The position numbers were made by a program, and so were the translations under genes. Positions 1-7,487 of a DNA stretch of 13,490 bases are shown in pieces. Numbering within the stretch: the stretch's first letter is position 1; each line of letters opens with the position of its first letter. The notes beneath the pieces are model-generated. The model saw nothing but the letters and a program-made list of their open reading frames with translations. It was not told the origin of the DNA and did no database searches. This stretch comes from Lachnospiraceae bacterium (GTDB lineage Bacteria > Bacillota > Clostridia > Lachnospirales > Lachnospiraceae), in the NCBI GenBank assembly GCA_015057205.1, contig SVEW01000063.1, positions 1-13,490 on the forward strand, read 5' to 3'.

Positions 1-142
1 GATTGGTACTCTCGATATGAAAAGATCCCTCTATACGCTCCGATTCTAATGCCGCCAAATTCAATCTTTCCGGCGTCAAACGTAAATGCGGTCCTTCTTG
101 TGTGTAAACGCCTGCAGCTAACTCCTGCATTTTACGTCGCAT
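1..142 (-). CDS. N-terminus of an unidentified protein (partial, runs off left edge)
   Basis: An open minus-strand frame starts with ATG at 142-140 and stays open to the window edge (47 codons seen). The peptide begins MRRKMQELAAGVYTQEG and later reads EGSFHIEST. A ribosome site (AAAGGA) lies about 5 bases before the ATG, which favours this start over the in-frame ATG at 130. A good divergent promoter sits directly upstream (181-209). There is no signal peptide or membrane segment in the visible part, which is mixed charged and polar. The start vaguely recalls the N-termini of large DUF5717-type proteins of Lachnospiraceae, but this is memory-based and weak. The function is not assignable from 47 residues. 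Confidence 0.6.
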   Translation of the reverse strand, partial: MRRKMQELAAGVYTQEGPHLRLTPERLNLAALESERIEGSFHIESTN

Positions 143-159
143 TCTTTATCCTTTACTTA

Positions 160-188
160 TTGCATTTTCTTTATATTATAATTATAAT
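160..188 (+). promoter_or_regulatory. Sigma-A-type promoter for the HisC/CobD-like gene
   Basis: The -35 is TTGCAT (160-165), the spacer is 17 bp, and the -10 is a consensus TATAAT (183-188). Transcription should start near 195, leaving a leader of about 45 nt before the ATG at 240. The -35 matches consensus only at TTG. The -10 overlaps that of the opposing promoter. Confidence 0.6.
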
Positions 189-209
189 CAATTTGAAACC
201 TACATGCAA
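181..209 (-). promoter_or_regulatory. Sigma-A-type promoter for the leftward partial gene
   Basis: On the minus strand the -35 is TTGCAT (209-204), the spacer is 17 bp and the -10 is TATAAT (186-181). It is the mirror image of the plus-strand promoter, sharing the palindromic -10 block ATTATAAT at 181-188. The leader to the ATG at 142 would be about 30 nt. Confidence 0.6.
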
Positions 210-219
210 TACTTTGCAT
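204..219. promoter_or_regulatory. Candidate operator, 6-4-6 inverted repeat
   Basis: ATGCAATACTTTGCAT is a perfect 6-bp inverted repeat with a 4-bp centre. It covers the -35 of the leftward promoter and lies in the untranslated leader of the rightward gene. A protein bound here could block the leftward promoter and roadblock the rightward one. No cognate regulator is identified. Confidence 0.35.
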
Positions 220-239
220 AGAAAGGACGGAAAAGGGAA

Positions 240-1331
240 ATGAAGAAACAAAATGCTTTTCACGGAAGTGACTTAGAACGCGTGGAGGCAACCTATGGAA
301 TATCCAAAGATCAAATTATTAATTTTGCGGCCAACGTAAATCCGTTTGGCCTTTCACCATTTTTAAAAAAAGAGTTGGCAAATCAGGTTGATGTTATCAC
401 TCATTATCCGGATCGGGACTACAAAGCCCTCCGGGCAAGCATCGGTTCCTACTGCCAGGTAGATCCGGACTATATTGTAGTGGGTAACGGTTCCACAGAA
501 CTAATTGCCATGATGGCACAATTTATCAAGCCGGAAAGTGCCTTAATTCTTGGTCCCACCTACTCCGAATACGAACGGGAAATTGGCCTTAACGGGGGCA
601 AAATCGATTACTACGAATTAAAGGAATCCGATGAGTTTGCTTTACAGCTTGAAGATTTCAAAAAAGCCCTTGCTAAACATTACGATTTAATCGTTATTTG
701 TAATCCAAACAACCCAACCTCCGGTGCCATCCCGGCAACACAGATGGATTCCATTTTTGCAGAAGCAAAAAAACACAATTCCTTCGTTATGGTGGATGAG
801 ACCTACGTGGAATTTGCACCGAATATGGAACAGATTACCTGTGTTCCATTAGCCGCTAAACATGATAATTTTATTTGTTTGCGAGGTGTTTCGAAGTTTT
901 ACGCAGCTCCGGGACTCCGCTTAGGCTACGCAGTAACCGGTAACAAAGACTTATTAGAAACGATTCATCGCAAACAGAATCCCTGGTCTGTTAATTCCTT
1001 TGCGGAAGCTGCGGGTATCCTGATGTATCAAGATACAGAGTTCCAAAAAGCAACCAAAGAATTTATGCATGCTGAGCAAACGCGTTGCTACGAAGCCTTT
1101 GCCCAAAGTCACAAATTCAAACCATATAAAGCCAATGCGAACTTTATTTTATTAAAAATTTTGGACGAAAAATTGACATCTGCAGATGTATTTGAAGCTT
1201 GTATCAAAAAAGGTCTCATGATTCGCGATTGCAGTTCTTTCCCATTTTTGGGTGACCGTTTTGTACGATTCTGTTTCATGAAACCGGAGGATAACACACG
1301 CTTAATCGAAACATTACTTGGTCTTAAATAA
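240..1331 (+). CDS. PLP-dependent aminotransferase, histidinol-phosphate aminotransferase / threonine-phosphate decarboxylase family
   Basis: This is a 363-residue fold-type I PLP enzyme, a typical length for HisC and CobD. Visible landmarks are an N-terminal HGSD plus NFAANVNPFG (28-37), the cofactor-binding segment GNGSTE (82-87), NPNNPT (155-160), VDETY with the PLP-nitrogen aspartate D186, and SKFYAAPGLRLGY with the Schiff-base lysine K219 and substrate-side arginine R227. The HG...N(F)aaNvNPfG opening is more like CobD-type enzymes, which decarboxylate threonine phosphate to aminopropanol phosphate for cobamide synthesis. HisC-type transamination cannot be excluded, because neither his nor cob genes are adjacent. 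The ATG at 240 follows AAAGGA and AAAAGGG purine stretches. It is a monocistronic unit with its own promoter and terminator. The fold is certain; the substrate is unresolved. Confidence 0.9.
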   Translation: MKKQNAFHGSDLERVEATYGISKDQIINFAANVNPFGLSPFLKKELANQVDVITHYPDRDYKALRASIGSYCQVDPDYIVVGNGSTELIAMMAQFIKPESALILGPTYSEYEREIGLNGGKIDYYELKESDEFALQLEDFKKALAKHYDLIVICNPNNPTSGAIPATQMDSIFAEAKKHNSFVMVDETYVEFAPNMEQITCVPLAAKHDNFICLRGVSKFYAAPGLRLGYAVTGNKDLLETIHRKQNPWSVNSFAEAAGILMYQDTEFQKATKEFMHAEQTRCYEAFAQSHKFKPYKANANFILLKILDEKLTSADVFEACIKKGLMIRDCSSFPFLGDRFVRFCFMKPEDNTRLIETLLGLK

Positions 1332-1335
1332 GTAA

Positions 1336-1385
1336 GGGGGCGTCGCTTTAGATGATTCATTCATCGTAGCGAGGCCCCCCTTTTT
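1336..1385 (+). terminator. Rho-independent terminator after the HisC/CobD-like gene
   Basis: A GC-rich hairpin pairs GGGGG (from 1336) with CCCCC (ending about 1380) through an interrupted inner stem (CGCT/AGCG, GATGA/TCATC) around a TTCAT loop. TTTTT follows at 1381-1385. It starts 5 bases after the stop codon. In reverse the hairpin is followed by TTACTTATTT, so it may also stop the leftward ansA transcript, which ends at 1407. Confidence 0.85.
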
Positions 1386-1406
1386 ATGTAGTCTTTCTTA
1401 TTCGCA

Positions 1407-2432
1407 CTAATCCGCCTTTCTGTTTTTTCCAAATACTAAATCGTAATTAATATGTTCATAAAACAGATCTTCGCAGTTTTCCTGTGTCACTTCAAAATTA
1501 CCAAGCAACCACATAATCTTTGCAATAACCGATTCTAACGTCATGTCATAAGACTCAAGGAAATGACAATCCTTCTTAATCTTCTGCCCCACTTCATACA
1601 CCGTCATATCGCTTCCCTCATGAGATACCTGTGTCGCCATAATAATAACGGTCTCAGGGTATTTTTTATGCAGTTCGTAAAAATCTTCCGAAATAGAATC
1701 CGGTATTCCGCCTACACCAAAGCTCTCCACCACAATGGCATCGTAGTATTCAAAAATTTCCTCTAATGCATACACTTGCATTCCCGGAATCAATTTCATC
1801 AGATATACCCGCTCATCCAAATGCTCGTAAAATGACACCGGCTTGTCATAAGGCAGCATTGGCAAATAGCGCATAATCTGTCCCCCCTGAACCTGTGCAA
1901 GAAATGGAAAATCAATGCTATCAAATGCATTGTAACTCTTAGAACGTACCTTCTTGGCTCTGGTTCCGGCAATTACCTTACCGTCAAACACAATGCAAAC
2001 CCCTTGCGACTTTGGATCTGCAGCATAAATAATGGCATCCATCAAATTCGTTCTACCATCCGTATTTTCCAATTCAATTGGTTTTTGTGATCCCGTCAAC
2101 ACAATCGGCTTCTTGGAATTCTGAATCATGTAGGACAATGCAGCAGCCGTATAGGCCATGGTGTCTGTACCGTGGGCAATTACAAATCCATCGTAATTAA
2201 AATAATGTTCCTTAATGGTTGCGACAATCAACGCCCAAAGTTCCGGTTTCATATTGGTTGAATCTACACTGCATACCTGAATCGCCTCTACATCAGCATA
2301 TGCCCTAACCCCCGGAATGAATGTAAGAATCTCATCCGATGAAATTCCCGGTTTCAATCCATTCTCAGACTGCGTTGAAGCAATGGTTCCTCCTGTAGTA
2401 ATAAGTAAAACTTTTCGATTCTTTTGTTCCAT
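1407..2432 (-). CDS. ansA: Type I (cytoplasmic) L-asparaginase
   Basis: This 341-residue enzyme hydrolyses L-asparagine to aspartate and ammonia. Both catalytic signatures are present: TTGGTIAS (12-19) with the nucleophilic threonine T16, and AHGTDTMAY (86-94) with T89-D90. DSTNM (57-61) forms part of the substrate pocket, and a later GKVIAGTRAKKVRSK segment fits the family. There is no signal peptide, and the length matches cytoplasmic type I enzymes of about 330-340 residues rather than secreted type II. A GAGGAAG ribosome site precedes the ATG at 2432. The gene lies 26 bp after the histidine kinase on the same strand, as the last gene of the greA-kinase-ansA unit. Glutaminase side activity cannot be judged from sequence. 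Confidence 0.95.
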   Translation of the reverse strand: MEQKNRKVLLITTGGTIASTQSENGLKPGISSDEILTFIPGVRAYADVEAIQVCSVDSTNMKPELWALIVATIKEHYFNYDGFVIAHGTDTMAYTAAALSYMIQNSKKPIVLTGSQKPIELENTDGRTNLMDAIIYAADPKSQGVCIVFDGKVIAGTRAKKVRSKSYNAFDSIDFPFLAQVQGGQIMRYLPMLPYDKPVSFYEHLDERVYLMKLIPGMQVYALEEIFEYYDAIVVESFGVGGIPDSISEDFYELHKKYPETVIIMATQVSHEGSDMTVYEVGQKIKKDCHFLESYDMTLESVIAKIMWLLGNFEVTQENCEDLFYEHINYDLVFGKNRKAD

Positions 2433-2458
2433 TTTCTTCTTCCTCTATTCTCCTAGTA

Positions 2459-4909
2459 CTATTCTCTATCAGCTATAAACGGACTCAATACCGCAAATGC
2501 CTTTTTATAATCAAATTGATACAAGTTATCAAGGGCTTCTTTAAGAGCCGCCTGCAAATCCTCTGGTAACGGATGACTTAGTAATTCTTTCATTCCTTCT
2601 CTTGCTTCATCCTCCTGAAATTCCTCCAGACAGGCCAGTGTTATCAGCAATCGGTCAACAATCTCCGTTTCATCCAATACTTCTCCGGTAACCGTTACGT
2701 CCTCTTTATCAGCCGGCTGTGAAGTAATTCCCTGACTTACAAATAAAATCTCAAAACCTCGCCGAACCTTGTCCCATTCGGCCTCTAGTGTAGCAATATG
2801 AGATTGAATAAAAGCAAAATCTCCATCTTTACTCTTTAGTTCCTCTGTATAAGCAAGTTCGCCAAGTTCCATAGCGCCTAACGTACGCGCATTACTCTTT
2901 AACCCATGTACATAAATCGAATAGGTTTCCATATCTTCCTGTGAAAATGCTTCCTGCATCTTTTGATGTTTCGTAGCGTAGTCATTGTAAAATACCTGTG
3001 CCATCTCCAAATAAACATCAAAATCACCGTCTAAAAGCTCCACACCTGCCTTGACATCAATGCCAAACTCCTCTAGATTCGGATATGCCGGTTTTTCTTC
3101 CACCTCTTGTTCTAAATCACTATCTACCACCTGTACTTTTTTCGCCGGAAGATGTTCTAACAATACCCGGTCTAATTCATCAAGCACAATCGGTTTCGAT
3201 AAATAGTCATCAAATCCTTCATTCAAATAATTTTCTTTTGCTCCGGCAATAGCATTTGCCGTCAAAACTACAATCTTAGTGTGCTCATCACACAACTTCT
3301 CCTCACCACGCAACCGGTGCAGCACTTCAATTCCATCCATTTGCGGCATCATGTGATCTAATAGAATCAAATCATATTTTTTCTTTGCTACAGCCTCTAA
3401 GCACTTCTCACCAGACAATACACACTCCACCTTGGCTTGTGACTTCTTAAGAAGGCTTGCAACCACCTGAAGATTCATTTCATTATCGTCAACTACTAAA
3501 ATATCAGCTGACTCTGCCAAAACTGTCTTACCCACTTCCAACCTAATTCCTGCTTCCTCTCGTCGTTTCATTTCTTCTGTAAAATCGCCTACCACTTCTT
3601 CGCTTACTATCTTCTGCGGAATTGTTATGGCAAAAATGGATCCCTCTCCGTACACACTCTGCACAGACATCGTTCCATTCATCATCTCAATTAGCTGTTT
3701 GGAAATATTCAATCCCAAACCGGTTCCCTCTATCGCACGATTCTTCTGCACATCCAACCGTCCAAAATCCTGAAATAGCTTTGGAATATCTTCGGACTTA
3801 ATTCCAATACCGGAATCAACAACAGATAGAATCAACTTACCTTCTTTTGCTTCTTTATCATCCCGAACAAAATCTGCCTGGAAATTTACAAACCCTTTTT
3901 CCGTATATTTAATGGCATTGCTAATCAAATTACCTGCAGCCTGTTTGATGCGGTATTCATCCCCCTCTAATAAGCGAGGAATCTCTTCGGAAATCTGGTA
4001 TTCAAAATCCAAGCCCTTGCTCATAGCTTGTACACCATATAACTCCAACAAATCGCGAATCATTTGGGCAATATCGTACTCTAAATGCATTATTTCCATC
4101 TTACCGGATTGAATTTTTGAAAAATCCAAAATATCATTCACAATATTCAACAAGGATTTTCCTGCACTCTGAATGGTTCTGGAATATCCCACAATCTGCC
4201 CCTGATTGGTCTCTCGCATAATCATCTCATTCATTCCAAGCACAGCATTAATTGGTGTACGAATTTCATGGCTCATCTGCGCCAAAAACACACTCTTAGC
4301 CCGGTTTGCCTGCTCCGCTTCTATTCGCTCGTTCACTTCCGCTTCCTGACTCTGCAAAAGATGCTGCTCGTACTTAATTATCATCATACTGATAAAATAT
4401 AAAAAAGCAAATTCAATGGTATATCCAAACACCGTACCAAGAAAATACTCATGTGCCGACTCCACAATCATATGCCGTTTCGCCTGTTCTAACACGCGCA
4501 CATACACCGCAATCAGCATCACAATATAGCTGCTTGCCCACACCACGCGCGTCAGCCTGCGGCTCACATAAAGACAACTAAGTAGTGTGGCGAACGTAAA
4601 CCCGATCGTAATCATCACCGATGCACGGGATGCCGTCATACCTATGATGCTTTCAAAAGCAAACATCCCAAAATACTTCGCAACTGTATGAAGCTTTTCT
4701 GTCCGCGTTAAAAACTGCTGAATCAATCCAAACACGATGGTATAAAGGGTGTAAACCGCGCAAAAACGCAACTCCACTTTAAAAATTCCAAACTGCGTCA
4801 GAATATACATTACAGGCCCAACCAGGCACCCCATACACAGAATCATTCCAATGGAATGATTAATCCGCATTTCATTTTCCAGTAAAAAATTATTTTCCTG
4901 CTTCTCCAT
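2459..4909 (-). CDS. Membrane hybrid sensor histidine kinase (TM - HisKA - HATPase - REC - HPt)
   Basis: This 816-residue phosphorelay protein has, in order: about six membrane segments (roughly 18-180) with only short loops and no recognisable extracellular sensor; a charged coiled-coil linker (about 181-206); a dimerisation/phosphoacceptor helix FLAQMSHEIRTP with H214; an ATPase domain with N box NLISNAIKY (N331), G1 box DSGIGI (365-370) and G2 box GTGLGL (395-400); a receiver with D474-D475, phosphoacceptor D518, T550 and K572; and an HPt helix YVHGLKSNARTLG with H668. All phosphotransfer residues are intact. A helical, acidic tail of about 95 residues (722-816) follows the HPt and is unassigned. 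It begins 14 bp after greA, and its weak ribosome site (AAAGGT) abuts the greA stop. No free response regulator lies in the window, so the final phosphate target is unknown. Confidence 0.93.
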   Translation of the reverse strand: MEKQENNFLLENEMRINHSIGMILCMGCLVGPVMYILTQFGIFKVELRFCAVYTLYTIVFGLIQQFLTRTEKLHTVAKYFGMFAFESIIGMTASRASVMITIGFTFATLLSCLYVSRRLTRVVWASSYIVMLIAVYVRVLEQAKRHMIVESAHEYFLGTVFGYTIEFAFLYFISMMIIKYEQHLLQSQEAEVNERIEAEQANRAKSVFLAQMSHEIRTPINAVLGMNEMIMRETNQGQIVGYSRTIQSAGKSLLNIVNDILDFSKIQSGKMEIMHLEYDIAQMIRDLLELYGVQAMSKGLDFEYQISEEIPRLLEGDEYRIKQAAGNLISNAIKYTEKGFVNFQADFVRDDKEAKEGKLILSVVDSGIGIKSEDIPKLFQDFGRLDVQKNRAIEGTGLGLNISKQLIEMMNGTMSVQSVYGEGSIFAITIPQKIVSEEVVGDFTEEMKRREEAGIRLEVGKTVLAESADILVVDDNEMNLQVVASLLKKSQAKVECVLSGEKCLEAVAKKKYDLILLDHMMPQMDGIEVLHRLRGEEKLCDEHTKIVVLTANAIAGAKENYLNEGFDDYLSKPIVLDELDRVLLEHLPAKKVQVVDSDLEQEVEEKPAYPNLEEFGIDVKAGVELLDGDFDVYLEMAQVFYNDYATKHQKMQEAFSQEDMETYSIYVHGLKSNARTLGAMELGELAYTEELKSKDGDFAFIQSHIATLEAEWDKVRRGFEILFVSQGITSQPADKEDVTVTGEVLDETEIVDRLLITLACLEEFQEDEAREGMKELLSHPLPEDLQAALKEALDNLYQFDYKKAFAVLSPFIADRE

Positions 4910-4923
4910 TTACTACAACCTTT

Positions 4924-5427
4924 CTAAAATTTACGTATGGTGTCTTCGGTATCATTGATTGATTTATCAATGGCGCGAATCACTACCGGATAGCTGTAGT
5001 CCTCATTCACCTTCACCATAACTTCTTCTCCCACTTTATGTCCCATAAGCGCCTTACCCAATGGGGAATCAATACTAATGAGGCCTTGCAACGAATTACC
5101 GCGTATGGTGGTAATAATACGATACGTCTCTTCCTCGTCGTCTTCCGGCAAAAAAATCGTAACCCGGTTATTAATGCCCACCTCATCTTCCTTTGAATCA
5201 TCCGAAATAATATGTGCTGTCTTAATCATGCGCTCCAGATAACGGATACGGCTTTCATTCTGATTCTTCTCACGCTTTGCAGCATAATACTCAAAGTTCT
5301 CACTCAAATCCCCCTGCGCGCGTGCCTCTTTCACCGCCCCGATTAATTCCTTTCGCAAAACAAGCTTACGATATTCAATTTCTTTTTCCATCTTTTCGAT
5401 GTCACTTTTTGTTAATTCATCATACAT
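4924..5427 (-). CDS. greA: GreA-family transcript cleavage factor
   Basis: This 167-residue protein has the Gre two-domain layout. An N-terminal antiparallel coiled coil (about 6-78) carries the tip motif ARAQGDLSENFEY, where D40 and E43 are the acidic residues that stimulate RNA-polymerase transcript cleavage. A C-terminal FKBP-like domain has SIDSPLGKALMGHKVGEEV (118-136). Family knowledge: Gre factors rescue backtracked polymerase through the secondary channel. The tip differs from the usual GDLSENAEYDAAK (here NFEYYAAK), and the C-terminus has a charged extension, so it may be a Gre paralogue rather than the main GreA. The start is supported by AGGAGG 10 bases upstream. It is the first gene of the greA-kinase-ansA unit, with its own promoter at 5450-5478. 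Confidence 0.9.
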   Translation of the reverse strand: MYDELTKSDIEKMEKEIEYRKLVLRKELIGAVKEARAQGDLSENFEYYAAKREKNQNESRIRYLERMIKTAHIISDDSKEDEVGINNRVTIFLPEDDEEETYRIITTIRGNSLQGLISIDSPLGKALMGHKVGEEVMVKVNEDYSYPVVIRAIDKSINDTEDTIRKF

Positions 5428-5449
5428 GCCATAATAGCCTCCTGATGAT

Positions 5450-5478
5450 ATTTTACCCCAATTGTGCTAATAACGCAA
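5450..5478 (-). promoter_or_regulatory. Promoter for greA - kinase - ansA
   Basis: Reading leftward, the -35 is TTGCGT (5478-5473), the spacer is 17 bp and the -10 is TAAAAT (5455-5450). It lies in the 58-bp gap between malQ and greA. No terminator follows malQ, so readthrough from the malic enzyme promoter can add to it. The 9-mer ATAACGCAA occurs at the -35 (5470-5478) and again at 5497-5505. Confidence 0.5.
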
Positions 5479-5485
5479 ATCGAAT

Positions 5486-6958
5486 TTAGCGTTCGTATAA
5501 CGCAATCATGGTTTTAATCTGTTTTTCTAATTCCGGCGTAAACTGTTCTTTTCCGATGCGCCATAACCAGTTCCCACCAAGGGTAGAAGGCGTATTAATC
5601 CGGGCATCGGTTCCTAAGTTACAAAAGTCCTGTATGGGAATAATACAGGTATCCGCTACGCTTGCCATGGCAAGACGGATTAATTCCCAGGTCACAGACT
5701 CCTCATCCACGTCCCTTCCGATATAATCGGTCAAAAATTCCTTTTCATCCTCCGGCATGGTTGCATACCATCCCTTCACCGTATCGTTATCGTGGGTTCC
5801 GGTATATACCACACAATTCGTCTGGTAGCGATGTGGCAGGTACTCGCTTTTTTCATTGGTGCAAAAAGCAAATTCCAACACCTTCATACCGGGGTATCCA
5901 GTTTTTTTCAATAACTGACGAACCGAATCCGTCAAGGTTCCTAAGTCTTCCGCAACAATCTTCGCCTGGGGGACCGTCTGCTTCAAGGTTTCAAAGAATG
6001 CCTCACCCGGTCCTTCCTCCCAGGCACCTTCCTTTGCATCTTCCCTGCCATAGGGGATGGCAAAATAGGCCTCAAATCCGCGGAAATGATCGATGCGCAA
6101 TTCATCAAACAGCTGGAAGTTATGACGAATGCGTTTCATCCACCAGTCATAGCCATTCTCTTTGTGCTTCTCCCAGTCATACAGCGGATTTCCCCACAAC
6201 TGCCCGTTTTCGGAAAAAGCATCCGGCGGACAGCCGGCCACCCGCTTCGGTTTGCCCGTTTCGTCCAGGAAAAACAACTCCGGATGACTCCACACATCGG
6301 CACTGTCATAGGCCACATAGATAGGAATGTCCCCCATGAGGCTGACGCCGTGTTCTTTTGCATAGTTATGCAGGGTCTCCCACTCCAGATAGCAAAAATA
6401 CTGCAAAAAGCAATGAAATTCTACATCGGTGCGGTAGGTTTGTCTCGCCTCCTTCATGGCCGCCTCCTCACGCATGGCAAGGGGCTTTTCCCACTCCTGC
6501 CAGCTGGCACCATCATGGGCATCCTTGATGGCCATATACAAGGCAAAATCATAGATCCAGTCCGCCTGTTCCTTCTTAAAGGAATCATAGGTATCGTAGG
6601 GGTGTTGCATAAATCGCTCAAAGGCTTTTTTCAAAACACCGAATCGGGTACGATACTGCTTCTCATAATGAATCACCGACACATCCTCTTTCAAGGCAGT
6701 GACGCACTCTTGTTCCGTTAACAGGCCCCGGCTTACCAGATCCTCCAAATCCAAAAAATACGGATTCATGGCAAAGGCCGAAAAGGACTGATAAGGCGAA
6801 TCCCCATAACTGGTGGGTCCAAGGGGCAGCATCTGCCACACACGAAGTTGCGTACGTTCACAAAATTCAATAAAACGATAAGCTTCTTTGGAAAAGCATC
6901 CAATTCCATACTCCGATGCCAGGGAAAAAATCGGCATCAACACCCCACATCTTCTCAT
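5486..6958 (-). CDS. malQ: 4-alpha-glucanotransferase (amylomaltase, GH77)
   Basis: This 490-residue GH77 enzyme transfers alpha-1,4-glucan segments between maltooligosaccharides, releasing glucose. The N-terminus GVLMPIFSLASEYGIGCF and WQMLPLGPTSYGDSPYQSFSA are family hallmarks. The catalytic set is present: nucleophile D290 in LRIDHFRGFE, acid/base E337 in VAEDLG, and transition-state stabiliser D390 in TGTHDND. The length is usual for the bacterial type, and no export signal is seen, so it should act on cytoplasmic maltodextrin or glycogen-derived chains. It starts at ATG 6958 with a GAGG site about 8 bases upstream, 17 bp after fumarase beta. It therefore appears to be the last gene of the malic enzyme-fumarase transcript, an unusual partner for it. 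No other glycogen or maltose gene is in the window. Confidence 0.96.
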   Translation of the reverse strand: MRRCGVLMPIFSLASEYGIGCFSKEAYRFIEFCERTQLRVWQMLPLGPTSYGDSPYQSFSAFAMNPYFLDLEDLVSRGLLTEQECVTALKEDVSVIHYEKQYRTRFGVLKKAFERFMQHPYDTYDSFKKEQADWIYDFALYMAIKDAHDGASWQEWEKPLAMREEAAMKEARQTYRTDVEFHCFLQYFCYLEWETLHNYAKEHGVSLMGDIPIYVAYDSADVWSHPELFFLDETGKPKRVAGCPPDAFSENGQLWGNPLYDWEKHKENGYDWWMKRIRHNFQLFDELRIDHFRGFEAYFAIPYGREDAKEGAWEEGPGEAFFETLKQTVPQAKIVAEDLGTLTDSVRQLLKKTGYPGMKVLEFAFCTNEKSEYLPHRYQTNCVVYTGTHDNDTVKGWYATMPEDEKEFLTDYIGRDVDEESVTWELIRLAMASVADTCIIPIQDFCNLGTDARINTPSTLGGNWLWRIGKEQFTPELEKQIKTMIALYER

Positions 6959-6975
6959 AGCTTATACCTCAGCTT

Positions 6976-7479
6976 CTACTTCTTCATAATAATCACAACC
7001 GGAAGTTTCTCAACACGAAGTTTGCGAATGGCTTCCGTTCCCAAATCTTCGTAGGCCACCACTTCTGCCTCTTTGATACATTTTGACAAAAGCGCGCCCG
7101 CTCCCCCAATGGCTGCAAAATAAACAGCACCTTCCTTTTCAAGACTCTCCCTTACGGCCGACGAGCGTTTTCCTTTTCCGATGACCCCCGTAACGCCGGC
7201 TGCAAGTAACCTCGGCGTATACTTGTCCATTCGACTTGAGGTGGTAGGTCCCGCCGAACCAATCACCTGTCCCGGTTTTGCCGGGGATGGTCCTAAGTAA
7301 TACAACACGGTGTTCTCTAAGGAAATCGGAAGGTCTTCTCCTTTTTCCATACTCTCATACATTCGTTTATGTGCCGCATCTCTGGCGGTATAAAGGGTGC
7401 CGGAGGCATAGCACATATCTCCTGCCCGAAGCATCTTCGCTTCTTCTTTCGTTAGCGGAAAGGTAATTTCTTTTCTCAT
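6976..7479 (-). CDS. Class I (Fe-S) fumarate hydratase, beta subunit
   Basis: This 167-residue protein matches the C-terminal swivelling domain of class I hydro-lyases, which interconvert fumarate and malate with the alpha subunit. Typical segments are ITFPLTKEEAKMLRAGDMCYASGTLYTARDAAHKRM (starting near residue 5), VLYYLGPSPAKPGQVIGSAGPTTSSRMD, and LLAAGVTGVIGKGKRS. I place the start at ATG 7479 rather than an upstream GTG (7497). The ATG has an AGGAGG site 5-6 bases before it, and that site overlaps the alpha-subunit stop codon (TAGGAGGAGCCATG). The 8-bp gap implies translational coupling and equal subunit supply. L(+)-tartrate dehydratase is built the same way and is the main alternative, but the adjacent malic enzyme favours fumarase. 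Confidence 0.9.
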   Translation of the reverse strand: MRKEITFPLTKEEAKMLRAGDMCYASGTLYTARDAAHKRMYESMEKGEDLPISLENTVLYYLGPSPAKPGQVIGSAGPTTSSRMDKYTPRLLAAGVTGVIGKGKRSSAVRESLEKEGAVYFAAIGGAGALLSKCIKEAEVVAYEDLGTEAIRKLRVEKLPVVIIMKK

Positions 7480-7487
7480 GGCTCCTC

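Noticed and set aside
49..243. A 64-codon plus-strand frame before the HisC/CobD-like gene
   Set aside because: It runs through the divergent promoter and antisense to the minus-strand partial gene, with no ribosome site.
5662..6721. Two long plus-strand open frames (220 and 211 codons) opposite malQ
   Set aside because: They lie antisense to a well-supported malQ with catalytic motifs, lack ribosome sites, and read as proline/serine/histidine-rich low-quality protein typical of shadow frames.
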